Assembly (NCBI GenBank): GCA_017163975.1
Contig: JAFFSR010000363.1
Location: 248,001-312,000, forward strand
Source of the DNA: Anastatus disparis
Lineage: Eukaryota > Arthropoda > Insecta > Hymenoptera > Eupelmidae
DNA length: 64,000 nucleotides
Direction: 5' to 3'
Shown piece after piece: positions 42,484 to 54,515 of the stretch (position 1 is its first letter; every line of letters begins with the position of its first letter). The position numbers were made by a program, and so were the translations under genes. The notes under the pieces were generated by a model. That model was not told the DNA's origin and made no database searches. It was given only the letters and a program-made list of their open reading frames with translations.

Positions 42484-43475
42484 CACCAACAGTTCAATTA
42501 TGTGGTTATTGTCATATGTCGGGACATCAAGAGGCGCAATGTAGAAAAAAGGGATACGACAACAAGTTTTGTGAATATTGCAAGAATCGAGGTCACACAT
42601 ATGCAGAATGTTACGCACTTGAAAATGCACTAAAAACAAACAACTTCACGGGAAATAATTACACAACGACAGCACCTATCATGCCTCAAGTAATTTATAT
42701 GCCTTATTCACTGCCTTCCACAACACCTGATATATATTTTACGTCACAGATAAACGAGCAAATTCCTTATAATGAAGAACACAGAGAATTTCACGGGAAT
42801 TTAAATAATAAGAATAATTCACACGATAATATAAATTTCAAAGGCAATAACAATCGCGATAATTATAATAATAATAAAAATCAGAATCGTCATCAGAGCA
42901 AGACACGTCATCGAAATAATATTGATAATAACACTAATAATTATGATAACAATATTAATAACGGGCGAGATGTTTTTGATAGAGGACCAGATAATAATTC
43001 ACACATATGCAGAATGTTACGCACTTGAAAATGCACTAAAAACAAACAACTTCACGGGAAATAATTACACAATGACAGCACCTATCATGCCTCAAGTAAT
43101 TAATATGCCTTATTCACTGCCTTCCACGACACCTGATATATATTCTACGTCACAGATAAACGAGCAAATACCTTATAATGAAGAACACAGAGAATTTCAC
43201 GGGAATTTAAATAATAAGAATAATTCACACGATAATATAAATTTCAAAGGCAATAACAATCGCGATAACTATAATAATAATAAAAATCAGAATCGTCATC
43301 AGAGCAAGACACGTCATCGAAATAATATTGATAATAATACTAATAATTATGATAACAATATTAATAACGGGCGAGATGTTTTTGATAGAGGACCAGATAA
43401 TAATTTTAACTGTAACGAACAAATATATAATCAAGGTGATATGGAACCTTTAAACTCCCAAGATGCTCGACGCTA
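42484..43475 (+). pseudogene. gag: Gypsy-B nucleocapsid region with tandem duplication
   Basis: Two CCHC knuckles follow the gag core: CGYCHMSGHQEAQC and CEYCKNRGHTYAEC. Then comes a long Asn-rich tail (NNKNNSHDNINFKGNNNRD). The part from THTYAEC-like HTYAECYALENAL to the end of the tail is present twice because of a 406-base duplication. Since 406 is not a multiple of three, the second copy is in another frame and the link to the protease is disrupted. Confidence 0.75.
42594..43405. repeat. Exact two-copy 406-bp tandem duplication
   Basis: Copies 42594-42999 and 43000-43405 align end to end with about ten substitutions (for example ACGACAG/ATGACAG and ATTTTACG/ATTCTACG). The boundary repeats at CACACATATGCAGAATGTTA. 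Confidence 0.9.
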
Positions 43476-43591
43476 GGGTCCTGTGGAGTCGAGCAAGCTA
43501 GCGGTCAGGCCGAGAGATATGAGCGGTCCAGCTTTCGAAAATGCACTATAAAGTTTATACAAGCTGGGAGGAAGCCCCCAATAGTTGAGTT

Positions 43592-44354
43592 ATGTGGACC
43601 ATTGTTAAAAAAGAAAAAGGTCGTTTTTACGTCGATACAGGAGCCAACGTATCAGTTATAAAAGAAAGTATGATATCAAATTTCATGTATATAAATTCAC
43701 ATAAGATCGTTGCAATAAACGGTGTCATTCCAGGTGAATGCATGTCATTAGGACAGGTAAATCTATTTCTGAATAATATATTATGTGAAGTACAACTAGT
43801 CCCAGATGATTTTCCAATAGATGTCGACGGATTAATAGGTTGGGATATGATTAATAAATATAAAGGGCAAGTTAATGCCGCTCGTAAATGCTTAGAATTA
43901 AATAACAATATAATACCATTTATTGAAGAAGAATGCTTTATTGTCACTCCTTATACAAGAAAAGTTAATTATGCACGTGTCAAAGATATAAGTGAAGATA
44001 TAGAATTCGTACCGCTCCAAGATACAGGATCGGGCATCTTAGTTAGCAATTTTGAAGCCAAAAATAGCGAAGGCAAAGCATATGCCATATGTATTAATAT
44101 TGATGAAAATGCGATAGAAGTAAAGTCGCCAGAAGTTAAGCTAGATGCATGCGGAGTCAAGAATATTATGAATAATGAAGAAATAATATATAATGAAGAA
44201 ATGATTAAAATGAATCATAATAAAAGAATAAATAATAATGAAGCGAATAAAATGATGCTACGTGCGCAAATTTTACATATATCTAGCGAGGAAAAAGAGC
44301 ATAAAGCAGCAAAGGTATTTAAACAAAGTAAATCCAAAATATCAAAGCATTTAA
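43592..44354 (+). pseudogene. pol: Gypsy-B aspartic protease, cut by a MITE
   Basis: The active site is FYVDTGANVSVIKES (residues 12-26), with the flap and GLIGWD (about 85-92) of retropepsins. A linker rich in charged residues follows. The frame then runs into the TTAA MITE at 44355 and ends inside it at 44434 (its last ~27 codons are MITE sequence). Confidence 0.8.
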
Positions 44355-44735
44355 GAGGAGGTCACGTATCTCTGTCCTTTTCTAATCAAAGAATTGAGTT
44401 TTTTACACAAACTAACAACTTTAGCAAAAAATGAAGAGAAAGCCGCATCTCGTAATAAAAAAAGCAATATTTTCTTTGATAAGAAAGAATTAATTTTATT
44501 GCTTCGTTTTCAAGAAAACCTTGAAAAACTTAAATCATAGAGGTTAGGGTGGACAATTTGGTTTTTCAAGGTTTTCTTGAGAACGAAGCAATAAAATTAA
44601 TTTTTTCTTATCAAAGAAAATATTGCTTTTTTTGATACAAGATGCGGCTTTCTCTTCATTTTTTGATAAAGTTTTTAGTTTTTGTAAAAAAATCATTTCT
44701 TTGATTAAAAAAGGACAGAGATACGTGACCTCCTC
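44355..44735. mobile_element. TTAA palindromic MITE, GAGGAGGTCACGTATC family, copy 1
   Basis: 381 bases, GAGGAGGTCACGTATCTCTG mirrored at the other end, flanked by TTAA at 44351 and 44736. The arms contain AAGCCGCATCT, AGCAATATTTTCTTTGATAA and CTTCGTTTTCAAGAAAACC. Other copies: 55115-55495 and 56261-56641. Confidence 0.9.
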
Positions 44736-44767
44736 TTAAATAAAAAAAAATAGAAAACATTGATGAA

Positions 44768-45121
44768 TTGATAAAAGAAAGACCATTTATAATTGAATCA
44801 CCCGGAGAAAAATTAAGAAAAACACATCTAGTAAGGCATAAAAATGAGTTGATTACAGAAGTACCAGTAAAAACCAAAAGATTCGAACACCAACTCATAG
44901 AAGAATATTTGGAATCGGAAATTAATAAATCATCGGAGAACCCGTATTCCTCATTTATGTGGATAGTACTAAAACCACCTAAAGTTAATTTAACGCCATC
45001 AAATTATAAATCAAAATGTTATTACGATCAAAAGCAAAACATTAAACACCTTAGAGAAGGAGAAATGGTTTATTTAATAAAGAAACCAAAACATGAGAAA
45101 ATGAATAAAGAATATGGATAG
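44768..45121 (+). pseudogene. pol: Gypsy-B RT start fused to integrase tail
   Basis: A 117-residue open frame. Residues 1-75 are the region before and at the RT start (KERPFIIESPGEKLRKTHLV, NPYSSFMWIVLKPPKVN). It passes directly into the post-catalytic end of integrase (LTPSNYKSKCYYDQKQNIKH, LREGEMVYLIKKPK). All catalytic parts of RT, RNase H and integrase are missing, with the joint at about 44990. The frame is still open across the joint. Confidence 0.7.
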
Positions 45122-47021
45122 TAACTATAAAATTCTATAAATAATACATAAAATTAATAAAATAAAATTTTATCCGTGGCCCTCAGACGCCGAAGATCAT
45201 CAAATATTAATAAAATATAATATAATAATCATAGGATTAATAAAATAAAATTTTTCCCGTGGCCCTCAGACACCGACGATCATACAATATTATAAAATAA
45301 AATAATAACTAAAACGAAATATAAAAAATAAAATTACCTATACATAAGTCATTCATTACAAACATACAAACATATGTCAGTAAGTTTAAAAGCCATGACA
45401 GAAAATAAGTCAGTTCATAGTATAACAACGTGTATTTTAATGTATTTATTTAAAATGCAGCCTATGTCTTAATCAGCAATTTATAAAATACAAAAAGTAT
45501 ATACATACATAAAAGAAATTGATGTAAGAAAAAAATTTATAGAAAAACAAATGATATATAAATATATATAAAATATTTTATACACAATCATTATAATAAT
45601 TATAAAATAACATTGCAAGCAAAAAAAAGGAAATAAAAGAGAAAAAAAAGAAATTACGCCTTAATGAGCATTATTATTAAGTTAAAACAGAGAAAGGTTC
45701 ATACTTATATTACACATAAGTACATTTAGAACGTAGTAAAACAAAATTTATTATCAATGTATATGATCATTGTCAGTAATTCTAAAAAAGAACTATGAAA
45801 AAAATAATAAATACAATACGATGTAAATACAAGATATTTCGTTTGTTCAAGATTTCACTGAATATAATTAATAACTAATATAATAAAAAAATATATATAT
45901 ATATATTAGTTGAATTTGCTATGTAGAATTATTAATGCCTCTTCTCCTTGCATTATAAAAAGAAAAAAAAAAAGAAATCGACCAACATAAAGCACATAGA
46001 GTCTAGTTAAATCTTAGCATCAAGAAAATAAGAACATCATGATTATAAACTAAAAAGAGGACAACAATTTTATGTACATCAAAAATAAATATATATAATA
46101 AAAGAAAAAAAAACGAAGATTAAGAAAAGGTAAAATGCAGAACTCTCAAAAAGCAAAACACGATCAACCTTCTACCGTAAGGATCATAAAGAAAAGTCTC
46201 TGATACGTTTGGTTCGTGTCCAATATGCAGCCCAATCTTATGAGGAATGTGAGCGCGTAGTACTCGAATCTGACGTCTATCTACGACAATACACCTTCAA
46301 GAAAAAAAAAAATAGAAAAATAATACACACATATTATTAAGACAAAATGTGGAATGGCAAGTACGTCTTGCTCATTACGCAATCAAGAAATAGTTACAGG
46401 ATGCACACGTGCTACCTGTCCATTTTCTACAATAAAAATGATCAACAAGTGGAATTCTAAGATCTTTGTGATACGGCTCCACACTCTAAGAGTGCGTGAC
46501 AAGTCCGACACAAACGGTAATAACTTGCCGAAAAGCAGAAAAAGTGTGTTAAACATTACATAAAACTGATATATAAACTGAAAATACATCGATAAATGGA
46601 TTATTATAAATTAAAGACGAAGGTTATTATAAAAATCCTATAAAAAGATTAGTTATAGGAGTATTAATGAGAGTAGTAAGAATAATAGAAAAAAGGACAT
46701 TAATAACATAAGTAAAAGGATGTATACGTAAAAAGAAAATGTACATACATATATCAACAACCAGAGAGAAAGAGACATGAACAATTAAAACAAAAAAAAT
46801 CTAAAAACAAGAATATTGTGCAAAAAAAGAGAGAAAAAAAAGAAGAAGCAACATAATGCAAGAAGAAGGAATAGATTATAACAAATAAGTAAAGAAAAAT
46901 CAAGTGAAGGCTTGCATAAACGAAAATAAATCTTAGAATACTTTCACTAAAATAAATAAATTTAAGAATAATGTTGAAAAAAAAATTTTTTAGAAGTGCT
47001 GACACTGAACCAAAAAAAGAA
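45122..47021. other. Gypsy-B 3' non-coding region
   Basis: AT-rich without supported genes. About 45150-45290 contains two units of AATAAAATTTT-TCCGTGGCCCTCAGACGCCGA (about 82-base period), resembling GCCGCGGCCTCAGACGTG in the LTR. Reading frames at 46354 and 46754 have no family resemblance. Confidence 0.55.
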
Positions 47022-47025
47022 TTCA

Positions 47026-47406
47026 GAAGGGGCCGAACTATCTGTCTTTGTCTAATAGCGTTTTTCATCATTTATGTAAACACTATCCGGTATAACAAGA
47101 AAAAAATAGCAGCCCTCGCTAGATAGTAGTATAATTAGTAAATTTTGTAATAACAACCAAATTTTTTACCGCATAGTTTTTGACTAATTAGAGACCTACT
47201 AGCAATCTAGAATATAACCTATCTTTTTTTGGTAGGTCTTTAATTATTCAAAAACAACGCAGTGAAAAAATTTGGTTGTTATTACAAAATTTACTTATTA
47301 TACTAATATCTAGCGGGGGTTGCTATTTTTTTCTTGTTATACCGGATAGTGTTTACATAAATGATGAAAAACGCTATTAGACAAAGACAGATAGTTCGGC
47401 CCCTTC
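47026..47406. mobile_element. TTAA-type palindromic MITE, GAAGGGGCCGAAC family, copy 2
   Basis: Same element as 4699-5080, 381 bases, with flanks TTCA (47022) and TTAA (47407). One flank has mutated. Confidence 0.85.
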
Positions 47407-47542
47407 TTAATGTTTAAGTATAATTATAACTATAAGCAAGCGTCAACTATCACATATAAGAAAAAGCTATGTAAACAAAAAAATGTTTGTCATAAGACAG
47501 AATAAGGCGACCATAACTATCTTGAACCATGAACTCCGACAA

Positions 47543-48655
47543 TACCCCGTCAAAAACGTTTAGCTAAAAAAATTAGCTAAAAATATAGCTAAAAATGCAG
47601 CTAAAAATACAGCTATATTTAGCTGGAATATAGCTATATTTATCTGGATTTTTTAGGTAAAAATCCAGTTATTTTTTAGGTAAAAATCCAGTTAATATTT
47701 TGAGTCTCTTGTAACAGCGGAAAATATAACTGTATTTTCAGCTGTACTTTTAGCTGTATTTTTAACTGTATTTTTAGCTAATTTTTTGAGCTAATCGTTT
47801 TTGATGAGGCGAACAATAGCTGATAATATAGCTAAATTTTCAGCTATATTTTTAGCTGTATTTTTAGCTTAAATTATTTTATAATTTCACGGAATAATAA
47901 CTCGTTAGTTATTTTCCTGTAAAAGAAAGTTCCAAAAATGAGGTGAACCTCGTAGTGTCAGCTCTCCGAAGATCGAAGAGCTTCTACGTTTTGGCACAAA
48001 GTATCTTGCTCTTTTATACCTGTGTCCTCAAAATTTGTCGATGGAATCGTAAAATTTAGAGAAACGCCACCTTGCGACGTGAAGTGAACTTACCTGTCTT
48101 TAATTATTGATTAATGCTACGTCGCAAGGTGGCGTTTCTCTAAATTTTACGATTCCATCGACAAATTTTGAGGACACAGGTATAAAAGAGCAAGATACTT
48201 TGTGCCAAAACGTAGAAGCTCTTCGATCTTCGGAGAGCTGACACTACGAGGTTCACCTCATTTTTGAACTTTTCTTTACAGGAAAATAACTAACGAGTTA
48301 TTATTCCGTGAAATTATAAAATAATTCAAGCTAAAAATACAGCTAAAAATATAACTGAAAATTTAGCTATATTATCAGCTATTGTTATCCTCGTCGAAAA
48401 CGATTAGCTCAAAAAATTAGCTAAAAATACAGTTAAAAATATAGCTAAAAATACAGCTGAAAATACAGTTATATTTTCCGCTGTTACAAGAGACTCAAAA
48501 TATTAACTGGATTTTTACCTAAAAAATAACTGGATTTTTACCTAAAAAATCGAGATGAATATAGCTATATTCCAGCTAAATATAGCTGTATTTTTAGCTG
48601 TATTTTTAGCTATAATTTTAGCTAATTTTTTTAGCTAAACGTTTTTGACGGGGTA
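47543..48655. mobile_element. 1.1-kb foldback element with AGCTAAAAATACAGCT arms
   Basis: A near-perfect palindrome from TACCCCGTCAAAAACG to CGTTTTTGACGGGGTA. The outer arms are runs of AGCTAAAAATACAGCT-like subrepeats. The inner arms carry GAGGTGAACCTCGTAGTGTC, CGAAGAGCTTCTACG and, on outward-reading strands, CAGGTATAAAAGAGCAAG (a TATA box), then GGTGGCGTTTCTC around a short loop near 48098. The inner part is related to 58985-59215. Confidence 0.85.
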
Positions 48656-48678
48656 TATTGATATATATAGAATAGATT

Positions 48679-49435
48679 TGTAATCGTTAGATACACTACA
48701 CAACTCTACACAAAGATTGTAACAGTTACCCATAGATATATAGGTTAGGTACACTTAATAATTATATAGAGTCAAAAAAAAATTTTTTTTCAATATAGGT
48801 AATTAATCGACGAGGACGTCGATGCCGCGGCCTCAGACGTGTTACGGGTGGAATATTCTAGAAAATAATAAAACGTAGAAGCATAAGAAACATATTAAAC
48901 TAAATGAATAAGCCAGTAAGAAAGCGCTGACTAGACGTCGGAAACCAACTAGCAACAACTCGTGATCGAAAGAAATGATGACGAACTAGCCGACAAGTTA
49001 AGACCTGTAGAGAACGAACAAAGTAAAGCATGGAAAAACAGAAGCCACGAGGTAGAAACTTCTAGAAGAATAAAGCAGTGGGAAACAACGAACCCAGCAA
49101 GTATAAATACGACCGGGCGAACCACGCCGCGGCCAACTAGGCTACGAGGCACTAGAGCACCAAGAGAGATGTAGACTACTAGAACCCGACCAGAGCATAA
49201 AGAAGCACGAATCCACGATTGGCGCAGCGAGGACGTATCAGCGATTTTACACCAGTAGTACAGTAGACATTTCTCTCTCTCGCGACTAACGTAATAATAA
49301 ATCAAACAGTTTATTTTAATTATCGTCTTATTAAATTAATTACCTTTACGCAAATTGACTACTTGGATTTACCAAGCTAAGTCGTGATAAAAAGATACCC
49401 ACAATATAATAAATTAATTACGTGAAAACGTAACA
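48679..49435 (+). repeat. Gypsy-B 3' LTR
   Basis: 757 bases, differing from the 5' LTR at scattered positions (for example GACAAGACGTC/GACTAGACGTC and AAGCTTAGTC/AAGCTAAGTC). Confidence 0.9.
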
Positions 49436-49930
49436 ATAGACAGTGAAACAGTTTTAAACATTTTTGAACACCTTTAAAAAGTTTTAAAAAGTTTGAAATG
49501 ATTTGAAACAGTGTTTAATAGTTTTGAATTTTTTATGTTTGAAGGTATAGATTATTTTAAATATTCAAAATATTTCAAAACAATTTTAGATCAATATAAA
49601 CTATTTTTCATTAGCTTAAACAGTTTCGAACAGTTTTAAAAAGTTCAAAATGATTTCAAACATTGTTTCATAATTTTGTGTTTGTAAAAATTTTCTTATA
49701 TGTATTGAAATTTATACAATATATACGAAAAAATGTTCACTTTAGTTTCAATTTATTCTGTTTTGTTTGAAACTGTTAAAAATTTTTAAAACTGATTATA
49801 ACTGTTTTAAATGTCTCAAATTTCACACCTACTAACCATTTTGAACAGTTATAAACAGTTTTAAACATTTTTTAACAATTTTGAATAATTTTAAACTATT
49901 TTGAACAGTAATGCACATTTCATATTTTAA
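49436..49930. repeat. AT-rich array of GTTTTAAACA-type subrepeats
   Basis: GAAACAGTTTTAAACATTTT-type units occur in both orientations, giving a weak foldback from about 49440 to 49915. No gene is seen. Confidence 0.6.
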
Positions 49931-50094
49931 CTAGGAATTGGAGATATCATCTTCTTCTCTATTTAATTGCCAGTGGATCTCTTTATTACTGTGAACTGAG
50001 ACTCGTGATTTCATCTTACTTATGTAATTTTTATTGTCTAGGGAGAATTTGTAATTGGTCTCCTAGTTCTATTTCACAGAGAAAAATTCAGAAA

Positions 50095-50165
50095 AATTTT
50101 TCCAAAATTTTCCCGGGCATTAAACTCCGGTCCACTACAGCATGAGCCTTAGCCCCTGCGCTGAC
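50095..50165 (-). ncRNA. tRNA-like, possibly a SINE fragment
   Basis: The reverse strand reads GTCAGCGCAGGGGCTAAGGC (A box-like) and 35 bases later GGAGTTTAATGCCCGGG (B box-like). This is a weak match and the arms do not fold into a full cloverleaf. Confidence 0.25.
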
Positions 50166-50229
50166 ACCGCTTCTACTTATAGGTACGAACTCGTTTTAAA
50201 TAAATGATAAGCGCAAGCGTGTAATTATG

Positions 50230-50530
50230 TATAAATTTGAAGAACAAGCCAAGGAAAATCATCCATACTGAAAATATTATATGAACTCTAATGTGAGATC
50301 TGATATGAAATCGCCTATGAAATCGAATAAATATTCGTTGAATTTTTAAAATAAAATAAATATATGTGAAATCTGTGTTAGATCGCACATATATTTTTTT
50401 TATTTTAAGAATTCAACGAATATATATTCGATTTCATATTTGATCTCATAAGCGATTTCATATAAAATCTCATATGCAATCTCGTGTGCGATCTCATATG
50501 TGATCTCACATGGGATCTCCTATATATTTT
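50230..50530. repeat. Palindrome with ATCTCATATG subrepeats
   Basis: ATTCGTTGAATTTTTAAAAT and TATATGTGAAATCTGTG face their complements around about 50370. GATCTCATATG/GCGATTTCATAT units continue outward on the right. No gene is seen. Confidence 0.6.
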
Positions 50531-51357
50531 ATTCAATTTAAAAAATTTAAAAAAGATATTCATTACTTTTTTATTGTGTTTTTGACTTGTTCTTTAAATT
50601 TTGACAAATTTTGACCTTAGCTATATTAGTACAATCATTTTAGTTAAAATAAAAAATCCTGTGGAGCTGTCATTTTTTTATGAACTTAGATCGCAAATCA
50701 GATATCAAAGTTGACGAACCTAACCTCAAAATACTATAAATTGAAAACTTTTATATAACTTTTGCAGTAAATGAGTTTTGAAGTTTTGGAGTTTTGCAGT
50801 TTTGAAGTGAAAAACCCCGATTAAATTTAACATTTACTCATAAACTTAAATCAGAAATATAATCGAAAGGGGCAGCTTCATCATGCCCTTAATGTATTTA
50901 ATTACACTAATATTATAAATACATATTCGAACACTAGAACATCATTATAATCGATAAATTTAGTTGAGCCATAAGACCCATGCATCTTGCCCGGAGTCAG
51001 TAGTTCTAATACACTTGAACATTGCATTTTATCCAAGATTGTATTCTGTTGCACGAAATTCTTCAATGTAGCGTTTTTTATTATTATTTGTTCACAGACT
51101 CCGCTCCAGAGGCTCATTTGTTTATTTCTATTATCTTCAAGCATTCAATATTTTGAAATCTGAATGTGGAAATAAAAAAATTCAGTATATTTTATTTATA
51201 AATAAATTACTCCAAAAGTATATTCCATATAAATTAATAAAAAATAAGACCAAGCGAAGTATTTGTTGCTAATTCATTTATTATTTCTTATAGCAATACG
51301 AAAATTAAATTTAGTACGGAACTGCACTATAAAAATTAATAATTTTTGGCAATTTTG
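50531..51357. other. No supported feature
   Basis: AT-rich. A reverse-strand frame at 50902-51144 (LTPGKMHGSYGSTKF) has no family I recognise. Confidence 0.5.
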
Positions 51358-51900
51358 TTTACTTTGAAATCGGCTAATTTATTTATAATAATATAATACA
51401 TGAAAATCTAACCGAGTGACGATTTAGGAGCAAGGTGGTTTTCGCTGGTTATATATTGTTGAAAATATAGTATACCTTTTCTTGTAGTTCTCTGATTATT
51501 TGTAATTAAGATCCTTTATTCTAGTCAATAATATAATATCATTTTTATTTTCGTATAATGAACCATCCAATTTATATTAACCATTTGTTATCGCGCTAAA
51601 AAATTCTATTCTATTATTATAATTTTTTTTTTTTTTGATAAAATAATTTTCTATACCGTAGTTCTTAGTATACGTATAAATTAACTCTCAACCGGTTTGA
51701 GGGCTTTTGCCCAATGTCTTTGAATATTTGTATTACTCGGCTAATTTTTACTTTGTTGGTTGAGTTAATACGTTTATCTCTATTTTTTTGTATTGTGCGT
51801 GTTGTGAAAACGATTGTCCCCTCAACATCTAGGGGACAGTCCCACGAGAGGGCTTCAGTACCTGGAGACCTGCCTTAAAATAATGAAATTGTATCGTTCG
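51358..51900. repeat. Dispersed AT-rich repeat, copy 2
   Basis: Related to 36230-36320. It is followed by a leader-like stretch with the short palindrome CCCCTCAACATCTAGGGG near 51820. Confidence 0.4.
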
Positions 51901-52304
51901 ACTTTAAAGATTTTGCCTCAACGAGTTACGTGTATACTACACAAGATGAAAAGGTCCCCGAAGAAGAACAGAGTCTAATCATGATATGCATTAAGGATTT
52001 GACCTTGACCAACTGCACTTGTGCTATTTGTGAAAAAATCGTGCCGAAAAATCTTTTATTTTTGACTAAAGCTGAGCTAAAGATGTTTTAACGGAAAATT
52101 CCGAGTCTATTATAATCAAAAATAAAACTGTATATATAAGGCCTCTAGTAGCTAAATACAAAAGAATTATTTTCTCAAACGTCTGACCAACGATTCCAGT
52201 AATTTTATCAGAAACTATATTGGATGAATTAAACGTTAATCAATAGTCACAAGGTATTTATATTAAGGCTAGTATTGACAACGACAAATACAAACACATA
52301 CTTA

Positions 52305-52967
52305 CTAGGAGAGTGTCACACCTCCGGATCACGGATTTTGCTCAAACTTCGGGATAAGTTTTCAGATGATAAAATATGGAAAAAGCTAAAGTTATAGTCA
52401 TAAATACTCAATATTTCCCTAGTTACAGGCAATTAAAGAAAATCACTAAAAAAGTTACCAGATTTTTAAACGCATATAGTTCTTTAGCGTCAATAGCTAC
52501 AAGCTTGAAACTTTTTTAAATTAAAGCTGAGCTCAAATCCTTTCAAAACAGTAGCTACAGCATATCAAAATATTATTTTTTCCCAAAGTTAGAGCGTAAT
52601 AAGGATCGGACCTAATTTCAGTTTTTATTATTAATTAATGTTTTTAAAAGAAAAATCAGGTCCAATGTTTATCACGCTCTAACTTTAGGGAAAAATAATA
52701 TTTTAATGTGCTATAACTACTGATTTTACAGGATTTGAGCTCAGCTTTAATTTAAAAAAAGTTCCAAGCTTGTAGCTATCGACGCTAAAGAACTATATGC
52801 GTTTAAAAATCTAGTAACTTTTTTAGTAATTTTCTTTAATTGCCTGTAACTAGGGAAATATTGAGTATTTATGACTATAACTTTAGCTTTTTCCAAATTT
52901 TATCATCTGAAAACTTATCCCGAAGTTTGAGCCAAATCCGTGATCCGGAGGTGTGACACTCTCCTAG
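52305..52967. mobile_element. 663-bp palindromic MITE with TTA duplication
   Basis: CTAGGAGAGTGTCACACCTC at one end and its complement at the other, arms continuing to a loop near 52635. TTA lies at both sides (52302-52304 and 52968-52970). A 3-bp TTA duplication fits PIF/Harbinger-type elements. Reading across the empty site keeps one frame open in the host gene remnant. Confidence 0.85.
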
Positions 52968-53054
52968 TTAGTACCGGGAGGCAAGATTATCTCAATGATG
53001 TTGATATTCCGAAAATTCCCAATATATTTAAGCTCAAACATGGAGATGTTAATT

Positions 53055-53060
<6 letters not shown>

Positions 53061-53099
<39 letters not shown>
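53061..53099. repeat. TA microsatellite
   Basis: (TA)n of about 39 bases inside the decayed ORF1-like gene. Confidence 0.95.
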
Positions 53100-53102
<3 letters not shown>

Positions 53103-53199
53103 TACAGACTTGTTAAAGTGCTTTAACTGCAAACTAGATGGTGCTCGAAACGATATGCTACCGAAAAAAAATTGCTTAAAAAGACCTAAATTTTCAGAT

Positions 53200-54515
53200 A
53201 TCCCGTAATCAGAATTCTTCGTTTGATTTATCCAAAGTTGGTAACATCGCTGAAAGGTGGCACTTTTTAGATTAAAAAATAACTCCCCACTTTTCTTGAC
53301 TTAGTGCATGCGCAAAAAGACATAACCAAATATTTCCAACGGGATTTGAAAGAGGAAGCCAAACTCTTCATTTTCCATTCTAGATCTCTTAGATTAGCTT
53401 ATTTTTGTCGGTGATATGATCATTAGAAAGTGGCGCGTTTTTTTTGCCGAGTGTATACTGTTAAAAAAAATTCAATTTTGCTTCCAGTACATTTATGAAA
53501 TTTATATTTTTACTTTAAATTTCATGCACATTTACATTAAAATTACGGTAAAATTATTAATTTTCATGCAGTTTTGCATTAAAATTACGGTGAAATTATT
53601 AATTTTCATGTACACGCTTGAAGCAAGCTTCCAGTTTTGCATTAAATTTTTATGTTTTTTTAAACAGTGTATATAACAATTACGATACTTATAAATTCAA
53701 TAAATCAAATTCAATGCTTCTAATATAAAAAATTTTAATTACAATAGTTCAAATACAAATAATTATAATTTCTCTATTCAAAATATAACAATATTATATT
53801 TAAAATTTTTTTAAAATAAATTATTTTAAATAGTATTATATCATATTTAATCATAAAAATTATACATTCTACTCAATTTCAATATAACAGTTTCATTTTT
53901 AGAAATTCACGTGACTTCAAATTCCATTAATTCCGAATGCCGTTAGTTTCGAGTGAAATTACTTATACTTTTATAAATATAGAATTATATAAAAATAATT
54001 TAAATCATAATGATTCATATCATTTGCAATGAATAATTTATTCATTAAAATTTAAATTCAATTTCAGTTGCATTTTCTTGATTTCAATCATTTCTTTTGC
54101 AACAGGTTTCTTTAAGTCCTTAGGTCGTTAGTTCCCAAGTTCTCAAATTTGATGTGTTAATAATAATAGTATTAAATCATAAAGAATCCTAATAAATCAT
54201 AATGAATCATTCATCTGGTTCTATTTAATCAGGTTCCTGTGTACTAATTTTCTTAATTCTAAAATTCCTTTAATCTAAGCTTCTTTGATTATAAGTTTCA
54301 TTCATCAACGGTTTCTTTAACTGAAAATAAAATATAACAAATTTTTGTCAATTCTAATTATATTCAAACAAATTAATATTCAAGAATTTTTATAATTTTA
54401 CTTCGAACATGAACAAAAATAGATAGAAGTTCAATTCAAAACAAAATAGGAAATAAAATTTATTACGTTATATCAATAAAATAAACAATAATTGTGGTTG
54501 AACAACAGGTTTACT
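53200..54515. other. AT-rich with one short tandem repeat
   Basis: Bases 53516-53612 contain two 46-55-base units of TTTTCATGCA...GCATTAAAATTACGGTGAAA. No gene is seen. Confidence 0.55.

Larger units (their letters stand above)
39410..49435 (+). mobile_element. Gypsy-B, deleted and heavily inserted LTR retrotransposon
   Basis: LTRs are at 39410-40167 and 48679-49435, highly similar, each TGTAATCGTTAGATACAC ... AAACGTAACA. Internal order: PBS-like site, gag with zinc knuckles, aspartic protease, then an RT start fused directly to an integrase tail. RT, RNase H and the integrase core are absent, so it is non-autonomous. It carries two TTAA MITEs (44355 and 47026), a 1.1-kb palindrome (47543) and a 406-base tandem duplication. 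The target duplication is uncertain: ATAGA precedes the left LTR and follows the right one, two bases off the TG. Confidence 0.85.
51900..53200 (+). pseudogene. Decayed gag/ORF1-like gene split by a MITE and a TA repeat
   Basis: Readable blocks in more than one frame: DLTLTNCTCAICEKIVPKN (near 52000), GIYIKASIDNDKYKHIL (ending at the MITE) and, beyond the MITE, YLNDVDIPKIPNIFKLKHGD (near 53000). After a (TA)n run there is LLKCFNCKLDG (near 53115), the start of a CCHC knuckle. The order and knuckle resemble ORF1 of non-LTR elements such as element B. Several stops and frame changes make it non-functional. Confidence 0.5.

Noticed and set aside
44349..44898. Frames ending in LRGGHVSLSF on both strands
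   Set aside because: They read into the arms of the palindromic MITE.
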